Source: Caryophanales bacterium UBA1188 (GTDB lineage Bacteria; Bacillota_I; Bacilli_A; Izemoplasmatales; UBA1188). From it: a stretch of DNA of 64,000 nt. Position numbers and translations under genes: made by a program. Numbering within the stretch: position 1 is the first letter of the stretch; each line of letters opens with the position of its first letter. The notes beneath the pieces are model-generated. The model ran no database searches. It worked only from the letters and a program-made list of their open reading frames with translations, and was not told the origin of the DNA. The stretch is from NCBI GenBank assembly GCA_002310135.1, contig DBYK01000006.1, positions 1-64,000 of the forward strand, read 5' to 3'. Of this stretch, positions 1 to 8,083 are shown in pieces.

Positions 1-156
1 AGAGGTTGTGATAGGCTCATAAATAGTAGTCGTTGGTTCATTAGTAGGTATAGAAAAAGGATTATCAGTAGTTGTTATATTATCAATAGAAAAACACCCA
101 ACTAGGGCTAACATAATAATACATATAAATGTGATCAGTGTTGTCTTGTTTTTCAT
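1..156 (-). CDS. Lipoprotein, 5' part only (cut by window edge)
   Basis: The ATG at 156 opens a frame that stays open for 52 codons to the window edge. The N-terminus is a lipoprotein signal: a few Lys, a hydrophobic stretch, and lipobox A-L-V-G-C with the modifiable Cys at about residue 21. A Thr/Pro/Asn-rich linker follows, as is usual in surface lipoproteins. The start lies 21 bp after the stop of the upstream hydrolase, so the two are probably co-transcribed. No clear Shine-Dalgarno is visible before the ATG. The rest of the protein, and therefore its function, is outside the window. Confidence 0.75.
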   Translation of the reverse strand, partial: MKNKTTLITFICIIMLALVGCFSIDNITTTDNPFSIPTNEPTTTIYEPITTS

Positions 157-177
157 TTTTTATTACTTATCTATTGC

Positions 178-1785
178 TCATTGAATGAATGCTCTTAATT
201 CATTATAAAAACTTATAGCAATTTCATTTTCATTTAGACACAAAGCATATGTGTTTTCCAAGGAATTATGATTAATACCGCTATTTAAGCCGAAAATAAA
301 ACAATTGCAGTATTGTGAGCCAAGCGTCGTATATAAATTGCAGACATGTTGACTTGCTGTCACAAGAGCATCGGCTTCTGAATATATTAATTTAGTATTT
401 ACTGGGTTTAATAAAGCATAATTTGTTGGAATTATTTGACCAAAATCAGTGGTCTGATATAATAATGCAGATGCATTTCTTTTTTCAACAGTATAGTTTT
501 CTAAATTATAAAAATCAATTGGGCCAGCCTCAGATATTATTCCTGCAATGTTATGGTTGATAATAGAGGGGTTACATTTGTAGGAATATAGCATTGCAAG
601 ATGACCACCAGAACTATAACCCATTAGATATATATTCGAATTAATATAGTTAACAAAAATGGATTTTATAGTAGTTATCAAATCATCTATATCTTGCAAC
701 ATATCATAATGATTTAATGCAACATTTCCTGTTGTTATTTGTGAAGAGTTCCACTCGCTGCCATCGAATGCAAGTAATCTATACTCTGCACTAACAACTA
801 TTGCACCACATGATTTTAAAAAATTAACATTATTTTGATAATTATTTCTTTGATAATAATAAAGCGTTCCATTTTGATCAAAACCAGTTTCCCAGCCTCC
901 GCCATGAAGTGTTATAACTACTGGCAAATTATTTGGAATTTTGTCTGGGAAGAAAACATCATACTTATGAGCAGGATTACACACGTTTCCATAATGACAA
1001 CTTCTATGTTGAAGACCTAGTGGAATAGTAAATGAAACATCATCATGAATTGTTATAAGAACATAATAATCATTATTTGTGAGTTTGTTGTTTGTAACCG
1101 AGTATTCTATGGTGTTTTGATTTCTTACTAAATTACTATTCATAGAAATGTTAAATGTATTCATTATTGGATTTTTGAAAGTGGCGCTTATTATCAAACC
1201 ACTATAATCAAAATATTCATCTTTGTATTCTAATTTGTTTGGCCTTTGAACTATTCTAACGCTATTGTGATCCATTGTACCAGTGAGTTTTAAATCCAGG
1301 AAGAAACTAACATCTTGGAAATAATCAGTGATTTGTTCATCAATAGGAATTATCAATAAATGTATCAATGATGGATCAAATGAAGAAAGCTGATTTCCTG
1401 CTTGAACAATCCCTGCATATGTAACTTTTAAATAATTGTAATTGACACCATCAATATATGCGCTATCAATCTGCTCCATCTCAATGATACTTTGGTTTGA
1501 ATCTACTCTAGCGACATAAACATAATAATTCGAAGGAAAATCACAATATATTTTTGCATAACTATCATTTAAACCATTTTGAATGCTACTAAAAGAAATG
1601 TTGTTGTTGTTTGCCCATAAACCAATGTTTATTATTGCATCAGCAAAATAAACATATCCTAAATAATTACCCAAGAGATATAAGCCATTTATTATTGTAG
1701 GATTATCAAAATCTAGATAATATCCTTGTCGTCCATAACAATTGCTTGGTAGTGTAGTAGTATTATGAAGTGTTCTAGTAATCAT
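178..1785 (-). CDS. Alpha/beta-hydrolase (carboxylesterase/lipase-like) with Ig-like N-terminal module
   Basis: A 535-residue protein. Residues about 260-535 form an esterase-type alpha/beta-hydrolase: oxyanion-hole HGGGW at 294-298, nucleophile elbow G-Y-S-S-G with Ser391, likely acid Asp472 and base His506. Residues about 180-250 resemble a bacterial Ig-like (Big_3 type) module around the YKDEYFDYSGL segment. The first 180 residues are unrecognised. The start is supported by AAGGAG seven bases before the ATG. There is no signal peptide, which is odd for a protein with an Ig-like module and several Cys. Substrate is unknown; small acyl or sugar esters are typical of the family. A lipoprotein gene follows 21 bp downstream. 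Confidence 0.8.
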   Translation of the reverse strand: MITRTLHNTTTLPSNCYGRQGYYLDFDNPTIINGLYLLGNYLGYVYFADAIINIGLWANNNNISFSSIQNGLNDSYAKIYCDFPSNYYVYVARVDSNQSIIEMEQIDSAYIDGVNYNYLKVTYAGIVQAGNQLSSFDPSLIHLLIIPIDEQITDYFQDVSFFLDLKLTGTMDHNSVRIVQRPNKLEYKDEYFDYSGLIISATFKNPIMNTFNISMNSNLVRNQNTIEYSVTNNKLTNNDYYVLITIHDDVSFTIPLGLQHRSCHYGNVCNPAHKYDVFFPDKIPNNLPVVITLHGGGWETGFDQNGTLYYYQRNNYQNNVNFLKSCGAIVVSAEYRLLAFDGSEWNSSQITTGNVALNHYDMLQDIDDLITTIKSIFVNYINSNIYLMGYSSGGHLAMLYSYKCNPSIINHNIAGIISEAGPIDFYNLENYTVEKRNASALLYQTTDFGQIIPTNYALLNPVNTKLIYSEADALVTASQHVCNLYTTLGSQYCNCFIFGLNSGINHNSLENTYALCLNENEIAISFYNELRAFIQ

Positions 1786-1815
1786 TTTTATCTCCTTATA
1801 TGCATCTTTAGTTTT

Positions 1816-1845
1816 ATTATATCATAATGCATATATATATGCATA
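1816..1845 (-). promoter_or_regulatory. Hydrolase promoter with 18-bp perfect palindrome
   Basis: On the minus strand a TATAAT -10 box lies at 1821-1816. The perfect palindrome ATGCATATATATATGCAT (1828-1845) covers the expected -35 area, where no good -35 box is present. The half-site ATGCATA/TATGCAT occurs again at 4007-4026 next to another promoter, so it may be an operator. That role is inferred. Confidence 0.45.
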
Positions 1846-1854
1846 TATATTGAT

Positions 1855-1887
1855 AAAATAAAAAAACAGGATCAATCCTGTCTTTTT
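1855..1887 (-). terminator. Rho-independent terminator after rpsI
   Basis: The stem ACAGGA/TCCTGT (1866-1871 and 1876-1881) has a 4-base loop. On the minus strand it is followed by a run of T residues, placed just after the rpsI stop. Confidence 0.75.
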
Positions 1888-1903
1888 ATAATAATAGCAA
1901 TAA

Positions 1904-2302
1904 TTAACGTTTACTGAATTGTGGTGCTCTTCTTGCTTTCTTAAGACCGTATTTCTTACGTTCTTTGCTTCTAGGATCACGTGTTAACATTCCTGCAGGT
2001 TTTAAGAGCTTTCTATATTCTGGATTTACTTCTAATAATGCTCTAGAAATACCATGACGTATAGCTCCTGCTTGACCAGTGATGCCTCCACCTTCTACGA
2101 ATGCAAGAACATCAAGAGTGCCTTGAGATTCAGTTATAACAAGAGGTTGAAGTACGTCTAATCTTGTAAGTCCATTTGGAATATATTCTTCAAATGAACG
2201 ACCATTAATTATGATTTCGCCTGTACCTGGAGTAAGATATACCCTAGCTACTGAACTTTTTCTTCTACCTGTTCCGTAGTATTTAACTTGATCTTTAGCC
2301 AT
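1904..2302 (-). CDS. rpsI: 30S ribosomal protein S9 (uS9)
   Basis: A 132-residue uS9, full length for bacteria. It carries the family's RRKSSVARV segment near the N-terminus and the basic C-terminal tail ending in RRAPQFSKR, which reaches the ribosomal P-site tRNA. It follows rplM by 8 bp, the conserved rplM-rpsI operon order. A terminator follows directly. Confidence 0.97.
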   Translation of the reverse strand: MAKDQVKYYGTGRRKSSVARVYLTPGTGEIIINGRSFEEYIPNGLTRLDVLQPLVITESQGTLDVLAFVEGGGITGQAGAIRHGISRALLEVNPEYRKLLKPAGMLTRDPRSKERKKYGLKKARRAPQFSKR

Positions 2303-2310
2303 ATACTCTC

Positions 2311-2742
2311 CTATTTAACCTCATATATTTCTGGTTTTTGAGCGACTTGTTTATAGTCTGGACCAGCATAAACATATAACTTACGATATATGTCTGCACC
2401 GAGTTTAGTATGAGGAATCATACCTTTAACGGCTTTCTCAACTGCCTTAGTAGGTTGTTTTTCAAGTAAAGTTTTTAAATTAACTACTTTTAATCCACCT
2501 GGATATTGAGAATGTCTGTAGTAAATCTTGTCTTCGAGTTTATTGCCTGATACGTGGATTTTATCAGCATTAATCACGATTACATAATCACCACAATCTA
2601 CGTGAGGAGTAAATATAGGTTTTCCTTTTCCTCTTAAAAGGTTAGCAACTTCAGTAGCAAGTCTGCCTAAAGTTTTTCCAGTAGCATCAATTAAGTACCA
2701 TTTTCTATTAACGGTATTATTATTTGCCATATAAGTTTTCAT
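2311..2742 (-). CDS. rplM: 50S ribosomal protein L13 (uL13)
   Basis: A 143-residue uL13 beginning MKTYMANN, with the family segments WYLIDATGKTLGRLAT and GDYVIVINADKI. The frame stays open 32 codons further upstream, but that extension runs through the promoter at 2810-2838. The ATG at 2742 has AGGAGG in front of it, so it is taken as the start. It is the first gene of the rplM-rpsI operon. Confidence 0.96.
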   Translation of the reverse strand: MKTYMANNNTVNRKWYLIDATGKTLGRLATEVANLLRGKGKPIFTPHVDCGDYVIVINADKIHVSGNKLEDKIYYRHSQYPGGLKVVNLKTLLEKQPTKAVEKAVKGMIPHTKLGADIYRKLYVYAGPDYKQVAQKPEIYEVK

Positions 2743-2809
2743 TTTTAATTTTCCTCCTAATATAATTAAAAGGGCTTTGTGGGTTTTTATTAAAAATGTA
2801 CCATTTGTT

Positions 2810-2838
2810 ATAATATCATGAGTATTGACTGTAGTCAA
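2810..2838 (-). promoter_or_regulatory. rplM-rpsI promoter
   Basis: TTGACT (2838-2833), a 17-bp spacer and TATTAT (2815-2810) on the minus strand. This predicts a 5' untranslated region of about 60 nt before the L13 start. That leader could host autogenous control, but I cannot identify a known L13-leader fold in it. Confidence 0.8.
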
Positions 2839-2906
2839 ATGAAAATTTATATATATTCAATGATGTATCTCAATATAATTTAAATTATCGCCAAAAACTC
2901 ATATGA

Positions 2907-3503
2907 TTATGCTTGATTTTTGTTTTCTATAAATCTAAGTAAATCCGAATACAAGGCATATATATTATCCATATCGCTAATTGTTAATGTTCCTTTTGCG
3001 CCCGCAATAGATAAAAATTCTATTTCGTCTTCATTCAAATTAATTACAATTGGTATTTCGGGTATTTTTCTAAAATAGTAGTATTTTTCAACATCATTTT
3101 CTATTACAGAGACCAATGAATACCCTTTATCACGTGCAGTAAATAAGACGGGGTTGATATATGGTGGTTCTAAACCATCAAGAGGATCAGTCTCCCCTTT
3201 TATTACTAGCACATATACGTTTCCATTAATTCCATATTCGCCCAAATATCCAATGATTTCAACACTATCTGATTCAATTAAATTGATTGGTTCTTTACCT
3301 GATGCTGCCAATTCTTTATTTTTTTCAACAATATTTATATTAGTGATTCTAACGTATTCTTCTTTTAATGTTTCTTCTAAATTACTTGAAAGTTCCATAG
3401 TATTAGGCGTAAGATTTGATGTAGTTTCATTTGGCGTTACACTGCACCCAAAAATGAATAAAAAACATACCATGGATATCATTATCAATATTTTTTTCTT
3501 CAT
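2907..3503 (-). CDS. Lipoprotein of unknown function
   Basis: A 198-residue protein with a type II signal peptide: MKKK start, hydrophobic core, and lipobox LFIFGC with Cys20. A Thr/Asn/Ser-rich linker and an unrecognised globular part of about 150 residues follow. The start has AAGGAG seven to nine bases upstream. It lies 35 bp after another small lipoprotein gene on the same strand, so the two probably share a transcript. I recognise no catalytic motif. Confidence 0.8.
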   Translation of the reverse strand: MKKKILIMISMVCFLFIFGCSVTPNETTSNLTPNTMELSSNLEETLKEEYVRITNINIVEKNKELAASGKEPINLIESDSVEIIGYLGEYGINGNVYVLVIKGETDPLDGLEPPYINPVLFTARDKGYSLVSVIENDVEKYYYFRKIPEIPIVINLNEDEIEFLSIAGAKGTLTISDMDNIYALYSDLLRFIENKNQA

Positions 3504-3538
3504 AGATTTCTCTCCTTATTCAAATAATTAAAAAATAA

Positions 3539-3973
3539 TTATTCAATATTGTAATAGATTTTGTGAATTGTTTCTAAATCACTACGTGATAAAAGCCCAC
3601 TATAATAGGCATTCTTCAGATAATAAAAGAAATCATCATGGTAAACAACTATAAAATATCTATTAGAATAGCGGAAATCTAGCCCATCGATTGTTTGATT
3701 GAATATCAAATCTCCTATGAAAATAGAGTTTTCACGATCAAGAAAAATGCCTACAAAGCAATTATTATAGACGCCTAGATTTTTATATATCAAGACATCA
3801 TCTATTGAGGCTTCTTCTCTATATGATTTTATGTAATCAAGATATCTTAATTTGGCGAGTTCTGTGATTTCTTCATCCGTGTATTTTGTGGTATTATTTG
3901 TGCTAGTGGTGTTACTGCATCCCACAAGAGAAAACATTAATACAACTATCAGTATGAAAACTATTTTTTTCAA
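3539..3973 (-). CDS. Small lipoprotein of unknown function
   Basis: A 144-residue lipoprotein started by TTG at 3973, giving MKKIVFIL and lipobox FSLVGC. The TTG is preferred to the ATG 39 bases further upstream because GGTGGTGAT, nearly the full anti-16S complement, lies just before it. The upstream ATG has no such site and would bury the signal peptide behind 13 residues. The mature part is short and Tyr/Asp-rich, with no known motif. It precedes the 2907-3503 lipoprotein gene. Confidence 0.75.
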   Translation of the reverse strand: MKKIVFILIVVLMFSLVGCSNTTSTNNTTKYTDEEITELAKLRYLDYIKSYREEASIDDVLIYKNLGVYNNCFVGIFLDRENSIFIGDLIFNQTIDGLDFRYSNRYFIVVYHDDFFYYLKNAYYSGLLSRSDLETIHKIYYNIE

Positions 3974-4006
3974 TTTTATCACCACCCAATTAATTATATT
4001 TTTATA

Positions 4007-4034
4007 ATGCATATTTTTCTATGCATTTATTATA
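4007..4034 (-). promoter_or_regulatory. Promoter -10 box and inverted repeat before the lipoprotein pair
   Basis: TATAAT lies at 4034-4029 on the minus strand. The inverted repeat ATGCATA-N6-TATGCAT (4007-4026) covers the predicted start of transcription. The same 7-base arms form the palindrome at 1828-1845. No good -35 box is seen. Confidence 0.4.
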
Positions 4035-4118
4035 CAATAATAAAATATATATTACGATATAAATATCAAAAAAATGTTAGGCATTTTTCAATCCCTAACA
4101 AAATCATCACAATAGTTT

Positions 4119-4193
4119 GTTATAATAAAGGCACAACCAATATATCTTTCTACTCCTTTCATAAAGAGCGCCCATAATTGAGCGCTCTTTTTT
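4119..4193 (+). ncRNA. Candidate small RNA between pepF and lipoprotein genes
   Basis: On the plus strand, extended -10 TGTTATAAT ends at 4126. About 40 bases later a strong terminator follows: GAGCGC/GCGCTC stem near 4169-4187 with a T-run. No reading frame or plus-strand gene lies between. A transcript of roughly 55-60 nt would result. The hairpin could instead serve minus-strand pepF, but its T-run is better on the plus strand. Confidence 0.3.
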
Positions 4194-4198
4194 CACAT

Positions 4199-5947
4199 TT
4201 ATTCAGTTAATTCCAAGAATTGTTCTATTTTGGCTTTTATTAAATCAAGAGATTTTCTCCAAAACTTTTTATCTTCGACATCTATTCCTGCTTTTAATGC
4301 ACATTCTCTAATAGGCATTTGACCTGCATTTCTTAAAATATCTTTATAAAGTTCAAAGAATTCATTCCCTTTTTCTTTATAAATTGAATATAGACCGTAT
4401 GCAAATAATTGACCAAACGCATATGGGAAATTATAGTAGGAAAGACCAGTAGAATAATAATGAGTCTTGCAACACCACATATAAGGATGGAGGTATTCTT
4501 TATCTAGGCCATCGCCATAACTCTTAAGTTGTGCTTCAGTCATGAATTCACAGAGTTCTACAGGAGATAGAGAACTTTCCTTTGAGGTTTCAAATACTTT
4601 GTTTTCAAAATAGAATCTACTCATAATATCAACAATTACACCAGTATCACCTACTAATGATTGATTTAACATATAAATTAATTCATCTTTATCTTTTGCG
4701 TTTTTAATCGCATCATCATTGAAATATGTTTCATTGAATGTTGAGGCAGTTTCCGCAAGTTGCATTGGATAATTTGAAAAGATTTGTGGTAAATCCCACA
4801 TAACTTCATTATGGAATGCATGTCCTAATTCATGAGATAATGTGCATACTGCATCTAGTGAACCATCAAAATTAGTTAATATTCTACTTTCTTTTAATTT
4901 AAAACAAGGTGCACAGAATGCTCCACCAGCTTTTCCTTTCTTAGGAAGATAATCTATCCATTCATTTGAAGTTGCCTTCTTCATCATATCAGCTATTTCA
5001 CTGTTGAATAAACTGAATCTCTCAAAGAGGTAATTATTAGCTTCTTCTATAGTAAAGGATTTAGATAATTTTCCAAGTGGGGCATTAAGATCATAGAATG
5101 GTAATCCATTTTTATGACCTAATAATTCTCCCTTTCTCCTTAAATATTTTCTAAATATAGGATAGTATTCTTCAATAGATTCAACTAATGCATCTAGGGT
5201 TTTTCTAGTCATTCCTGTTTGCTCTAGGGTTTTATCAAGAGGAGATTTAAAACCTCTTGCCTCAGTTAGAGTTGTTACTTCTTGTTTAATAGATGATAGT
5301 GCTAATGCAATTGATTTATCTATTTTCTTATATGATTTTAGTTCTGCAAGATATGCTTCTTTTCTAACCTTTTCACTTTCATCAGAAGACAAATTTCTGA
5401 TTTCTGATAAAGTAACTATTTTTCCTTTATAATCAACTTCTAATGTTGATGTGAGTGTATCAAATAATCTTGACCATGCAGAACCACTTGATTTTTCAAG
5501 TTTTGAAACTAATATTTCAGTTTCATCACTCAGCTGTCTAATCGCATCATCATATATTTTCTTAATAGGATATTTAAATTCTTTTAAGTATTCATCTTTA
5601 AGCGCAACTTCTAAGAAATTATCAAATGTTTTTACATATGATGAAAGCATAACACTTGGGACAGTGGCTTTTTCTGATAAATTAATTAAGCTTCCAAATG
5701 CCTTTAAAGATTCTAAATCTTCAGAATTAGTTGAAAGTCTTAACTCTGCATATAAGAATAAGTCTCCTATCACTTTTTCAACTTCTTGCATTAGTTTAAA
5801 ACTACTTTTGAATATTTCTAAGTTATTTTTATCATTGAAATTGATTTCATTAGCGAGTTTAATTAGTTCTTCTGCTTTTTTAAAATCTTCCTTAAATTCC
5901 TTACTATCATAACCATCATATATTCTTTTTAAATTCCACTCGTACAT
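4199..5947 (-). CDS. pepF: Oligoendopeptidase F (M3B metallopeptidase)
   Basis: A 582-residue cytosolic zinc peptidase of the M3 family that cleaves short peptides. The zinc site is visible as H372-E-L-G-H376, with the third ligand Glu399 in LAETASTFNE. The long helical N-terminal half is typical of PepF, and length is normal for the family. The start overlaps the 3' end of thiI by 19 bp, with AGGAG upstream, so the pair is translationally linked. No signal peptide is present. Confidence 0.93.
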   Translation of the reverse strand: MYEWNLKRIYDGYDSKEFKEDFKKAEELIKLANEINFNDKNNLEIFKSSFKLMQEVEKVIGDLFLYAELRLSTNSEDLESLKAFGSLINLSEKATVPSVMLSSYVKTFDNFLEVALKDEYLKEFKYPIKKIYDDAIRQLSDETEILVSKLEKSSGSAWSRLFDTLTSTLEVDYKGKIVTLSEIRNLSSDESEKVRKEAYLAELKSYKKIDKSIALALSSIKQEVTTLTEARGFKSPLDKTLEQTGMTRKTLDALVESIEEYYPIFRKYLRRKGELLGHKNGLPFYDLNAPLGKLSKSFTIEEANNYLFERFSLFNSEIADMMKKATSNEWIDYLPKKGKAGGAFCAPCFKLKESRILTNFDGSLDAVCTLSHELGHAFHNEVMWDLPQIFSNYPMQLAETASTFNETYFNDDAIKNAKDKDELIYMLNQSLVGDTGVIVDIMSRFYFENKVFETSKESSLSPVELCEFMTEAQLKSYGDGLDKEYLHPYMWCCKTHYYSTGLSYYNFPYAFGQLFAYGLYSIYKEKGNEFFELYKDILRNAGQMPIRECALKAGIDVEDKKFWRKSLDLIKAKIEQFLELTE

Positions 5948-7194
5948 AATTTGTCTTCTCCTCTTTTGTATTCTTCTAAAGCTTCTCTTACAGTAAAACC
6001 ATAAGATGCTAAATCTAAGTTTGTATCTTTCTTTATTGTTATTCTATATGTGTGTTTGACAGCATCTTCAATTAGTGCTTCAAAATCACCTTTTTCTTCT
6101 TCTTTTTCTGCTTCAACTATTGTTGGCTTTATAACTGGATTTTTAGGCACGTATACTGTACAACAATCTTCAAAAGGTCTAATAGAAATATCATATGTAT
6201 CTATCATTTTAGCTTTTTTAATGATATCTTTTTTATCTATTGTTAGAAGAGGTCTTAAGACTGGAATAGATACAACATTATTGATTACATTCATTGATTC
6301 AATTGTTTGAGATGCAACTTGTCCTAATGATTCTCCGTTTCCTATTGCGATAATATGTCTTAAAGATGCAATTTTAGAAGCAATTCTATACATGCATCTT
6401 CTCATAATGGTGATTGTGTATTCTTCTTTTACTTTATTTAATATTTCACTGTGAACATTCGTAAAAGGCACCATATGAAGAATTACTTTTGAACCTCTTG
6501 TATATTCACAAATCTTTTTGGATAAATCTATTACTTTTTGAGCTGACTCAATTGATGTCATTGGAGTAGATTCGAAATGAATTAACTCAACTGTCATTCC
6601 TTGTTTGATGAGTTCAAATGCTGCAACAGGGGAATCTATTCCTCCGCTCATCATTATTAGGGATTTTCCTCCTGTACCAGTAGGATAACCTCCAAGACCT
6701 TTAAAAGTATCAGTTAAAACATAAGCCCCATCATCTCTAATATCGATATTTATGGTGAAATCTGGATTATGAACATCAACTTTGATATTGCCTCTATTCT
6801 TTAAAATAAATGAACTAACTTCTTTCATAATTTCTAAAGAATTGAGTTCAAAAGCTTTATATGTTCTTCTTGCTTCAACTTTAAATGATTCATTTTCTTT
6901 ATGATATTTATCAAATGATTCAAGTGCCAATTTACATATTGCATTAATATCACGTTCGCATTTAGTGTATAGACTATATGAATAAAGACCTGATACATGA
7001 TTTAGTCTATCTAATACTACGTCTAAGAATTCATCCTTTAAATTAATGTATACTCTTTCTGCGCTCGGTTTAATATCGACATTTAAATCGCTTAATTTTT
7101 CTATAATAAGAGAATTAGCCATCTTGAAAAAATATATCTTATTTTTTCCTTTAAGATTTAAATCTCCATATCTTACTACTAGGTTTTCATTCAT
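5929..7194 (-). CDS. thiI: tRNA 4-thiouridine synthase ThiI
   Basis: A 421-residue ThiI: N-terminal ferredoxin-like/THUMP region (to about residue 165), then a PP-loop ATP pyrophosphatase with SGGIDSP at 183-189. It adenylates U8 of tRNA before sulfur transfer from a cysteine desulfurase and can also supply sulfur for thiamine. There is no C-terminal rhodanese domain, as in most Gram-positive ThiI proteins. It is the first gene of a thiI-pepF unit and diverges from rpsD. Confidence 0.93.
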   Translation of the reverse strand: MNENLVVRYGDLNLKGKNKIYFFKMANSLIIEKLSDLNVDIKPSAERVYINLKDEFLDVVLDRLNHVSGLYSYSLYTKCERDINAICKLALESFDKYHKENESFKVEARRTYKAFELNSLEIMKEVSSFILKNRGNIKVDVHNPDFTINIDIRDDGAYVLTDTFKGLGGYPTGTGGKSLIMMSGGIDSPVAAFELIKQGMTVELIHFESTPMTSIESAQKVIDLSKKICEYTRGSKVILHMVPFTNVHSEILNKVKEEYTITIMRRCMYRIASKIASLRHIIAIGNGESLGQVASQTIESMNVINNVVSIPVLRPLLTIDKKDIIKKAKMIDTYDISIRPFEDCCTVYVPKNPVIKPTIVEAEKEEEKGDFEALIEDAVKHTYRITIKKDTNLDLASYGFTVREALEEYKRGEDKLCTSGI

Positions 7195-7245
7195 CTACTT
7201 TACCTCTACTTGAATATTTTAACATATCTTACTGTTAAATAAATC

Positions 7246-7274
7246 TTGATTAATTATTAATAATATGCTATATT
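7246..7274 (+). promoter_or_regulatory. rpsD promoter
   Basis: TTGATT (7246-7251), a 17-bp spacer and TATATT (7269-7274). Predicted transcription starts near 7281, at the 5' edge of the structured leader. Confidence 0.75.
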
Positions 7275-7280
7275 ATTCAC

Positions 7281-7437
7281 GCTGTGTAATAAAAGGCAGC
7301 TGTATTAGTAGTAAATAGCTAGATTGTTCCTCCGGGTTTAATAGTAGTCTTTGCTGCTTAAGGCAAAATTATCAAAACAATCTTTTCTTACTTTTCTAAT
7401 ACTCCTCTGTTACACAAGAATCAAAAAAGGAGGATCA
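7281..7437 (+). ncRNA. Structured rpsD leader (S4 autoregulatory leader type)
   Basis: A leader of about 160 nt lies between the promoter and the rpsD start. Its ends pair: TGTGTAA near 7283 with TTACACA near 7413. An internal TTCCTCC (about 7326-7332) is complementary to the rpsD Shine-Dalgarno GGAGGA at 7431-7436. Bacillota rpsD genes are known to carry S4-binding leaders that repress translation. The assignment here rests on position and these pairings, not on a covariance search. Confidence 0.7.
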
Positions 7438-7441
7438 TACA

Positions 7442-8041
7442 ATGGCAAGATACACTGGACCATCTTGGAGAAAGGCTAGAAGATTAAATTATTCTATCCT
7501 AGGAAATGATAAGGAATTATCTAAAAGACCATATGCTCCTGGTCAACATGGACAAGGAAGAAAAAAGATCACTGAATATGGTACACAACTTCAAGAAAAA
7601 CAAAGAGTTAGATACATCTATGGTTTAACTGAAAAACAATTCAGAAAAACTTTTGATGAAGCTAAGAAATTAAGTGGTAAGCAAGGCGCAAACTTCTTAT
7701 TCTTACTTGAATCTCGTCTTGATAACCTAGTTTATAGAGCAGGTTATGCTAAAACTAGACAACAAGCTAGACAACTTGTTAATCATGGACATATCACACT
7801 CGATGGGCATAAAGCCGACATTCCATCTATCAGAGTTAAACCTGGTCAAGTTATTTCTGTTAAAGAATCATCTAAGGGGCTTAAGATTATTCAAGAATCA
7901 CTCGAAAGTGTTGTTGGAAGACAAGCTTACATTGAATTTGATGAATCTAAGATGGAAACTAAATACCTAAGATTACCTGAAAGAGAAGAAATTCTACCAG
8001 ATATCAAGGAAAATTTAATCGTTGAATTCTACAATAGATAG
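7442..8041 (+). CDS. rpsD: 30S ribosomal protein S4 (uS4)
   Basis: A 199-residue uS4 with the N-terminal MARYTGPSWRKARRL segment and the central S4 RNA-binding fold (SRLDNLVYRAGYAKTRQQARQ region, residues about 90-150). It nucleates assembly of the 16S 5' domain. It is transcribed alone, preceded by AAGGAGG and its leader and followed by a terminator. The N-terminus lacks the zinc-binding cysteines seen in some S4 proteins. Confidence 0.97.
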   Translation: MARYTGPSWRKARRLNYSILGNDKELSKRPYAPGQHGQGRKKITEYGTQLQEKQRVRYIYGLTEKQFRKTFDEAKKLSGKQGANFLFLLESRLDNLVYRAGYAKTRQQARQLVNHGHITLDGHKADIPSIRVKPGQVISVKESSKGLKIIQESLESVVGRQAYIEFDESKMETKYLRLPEREEILPDIKENLIVEFYNR

Positions 8042-8053
8042 AATAGAAACATA

Positions 8054-8083
8054 AAAAAGATTGGACATCCAATCTTTTTTATT
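8054..8083. terminator. Bidirectional terminator between rpsD and XRE-M18 gene
   Basis: The stem AAAAGATTGG/CCAATCTTTT (8055-8064 and 8069-8078) has an ACAT loop, with T-runs on both strands. It serves convergent genes ending at 8041 and 8079. Confidence 0.85.

Noticed and set aside
2743..2838. N-terminal 32-residue extension of ribosomal protein L13
   Set aside because: It would be translated from the promoter region (TTGACT-17-TATTAT at 2838-2810), and uL13 is normally about 143 residues.
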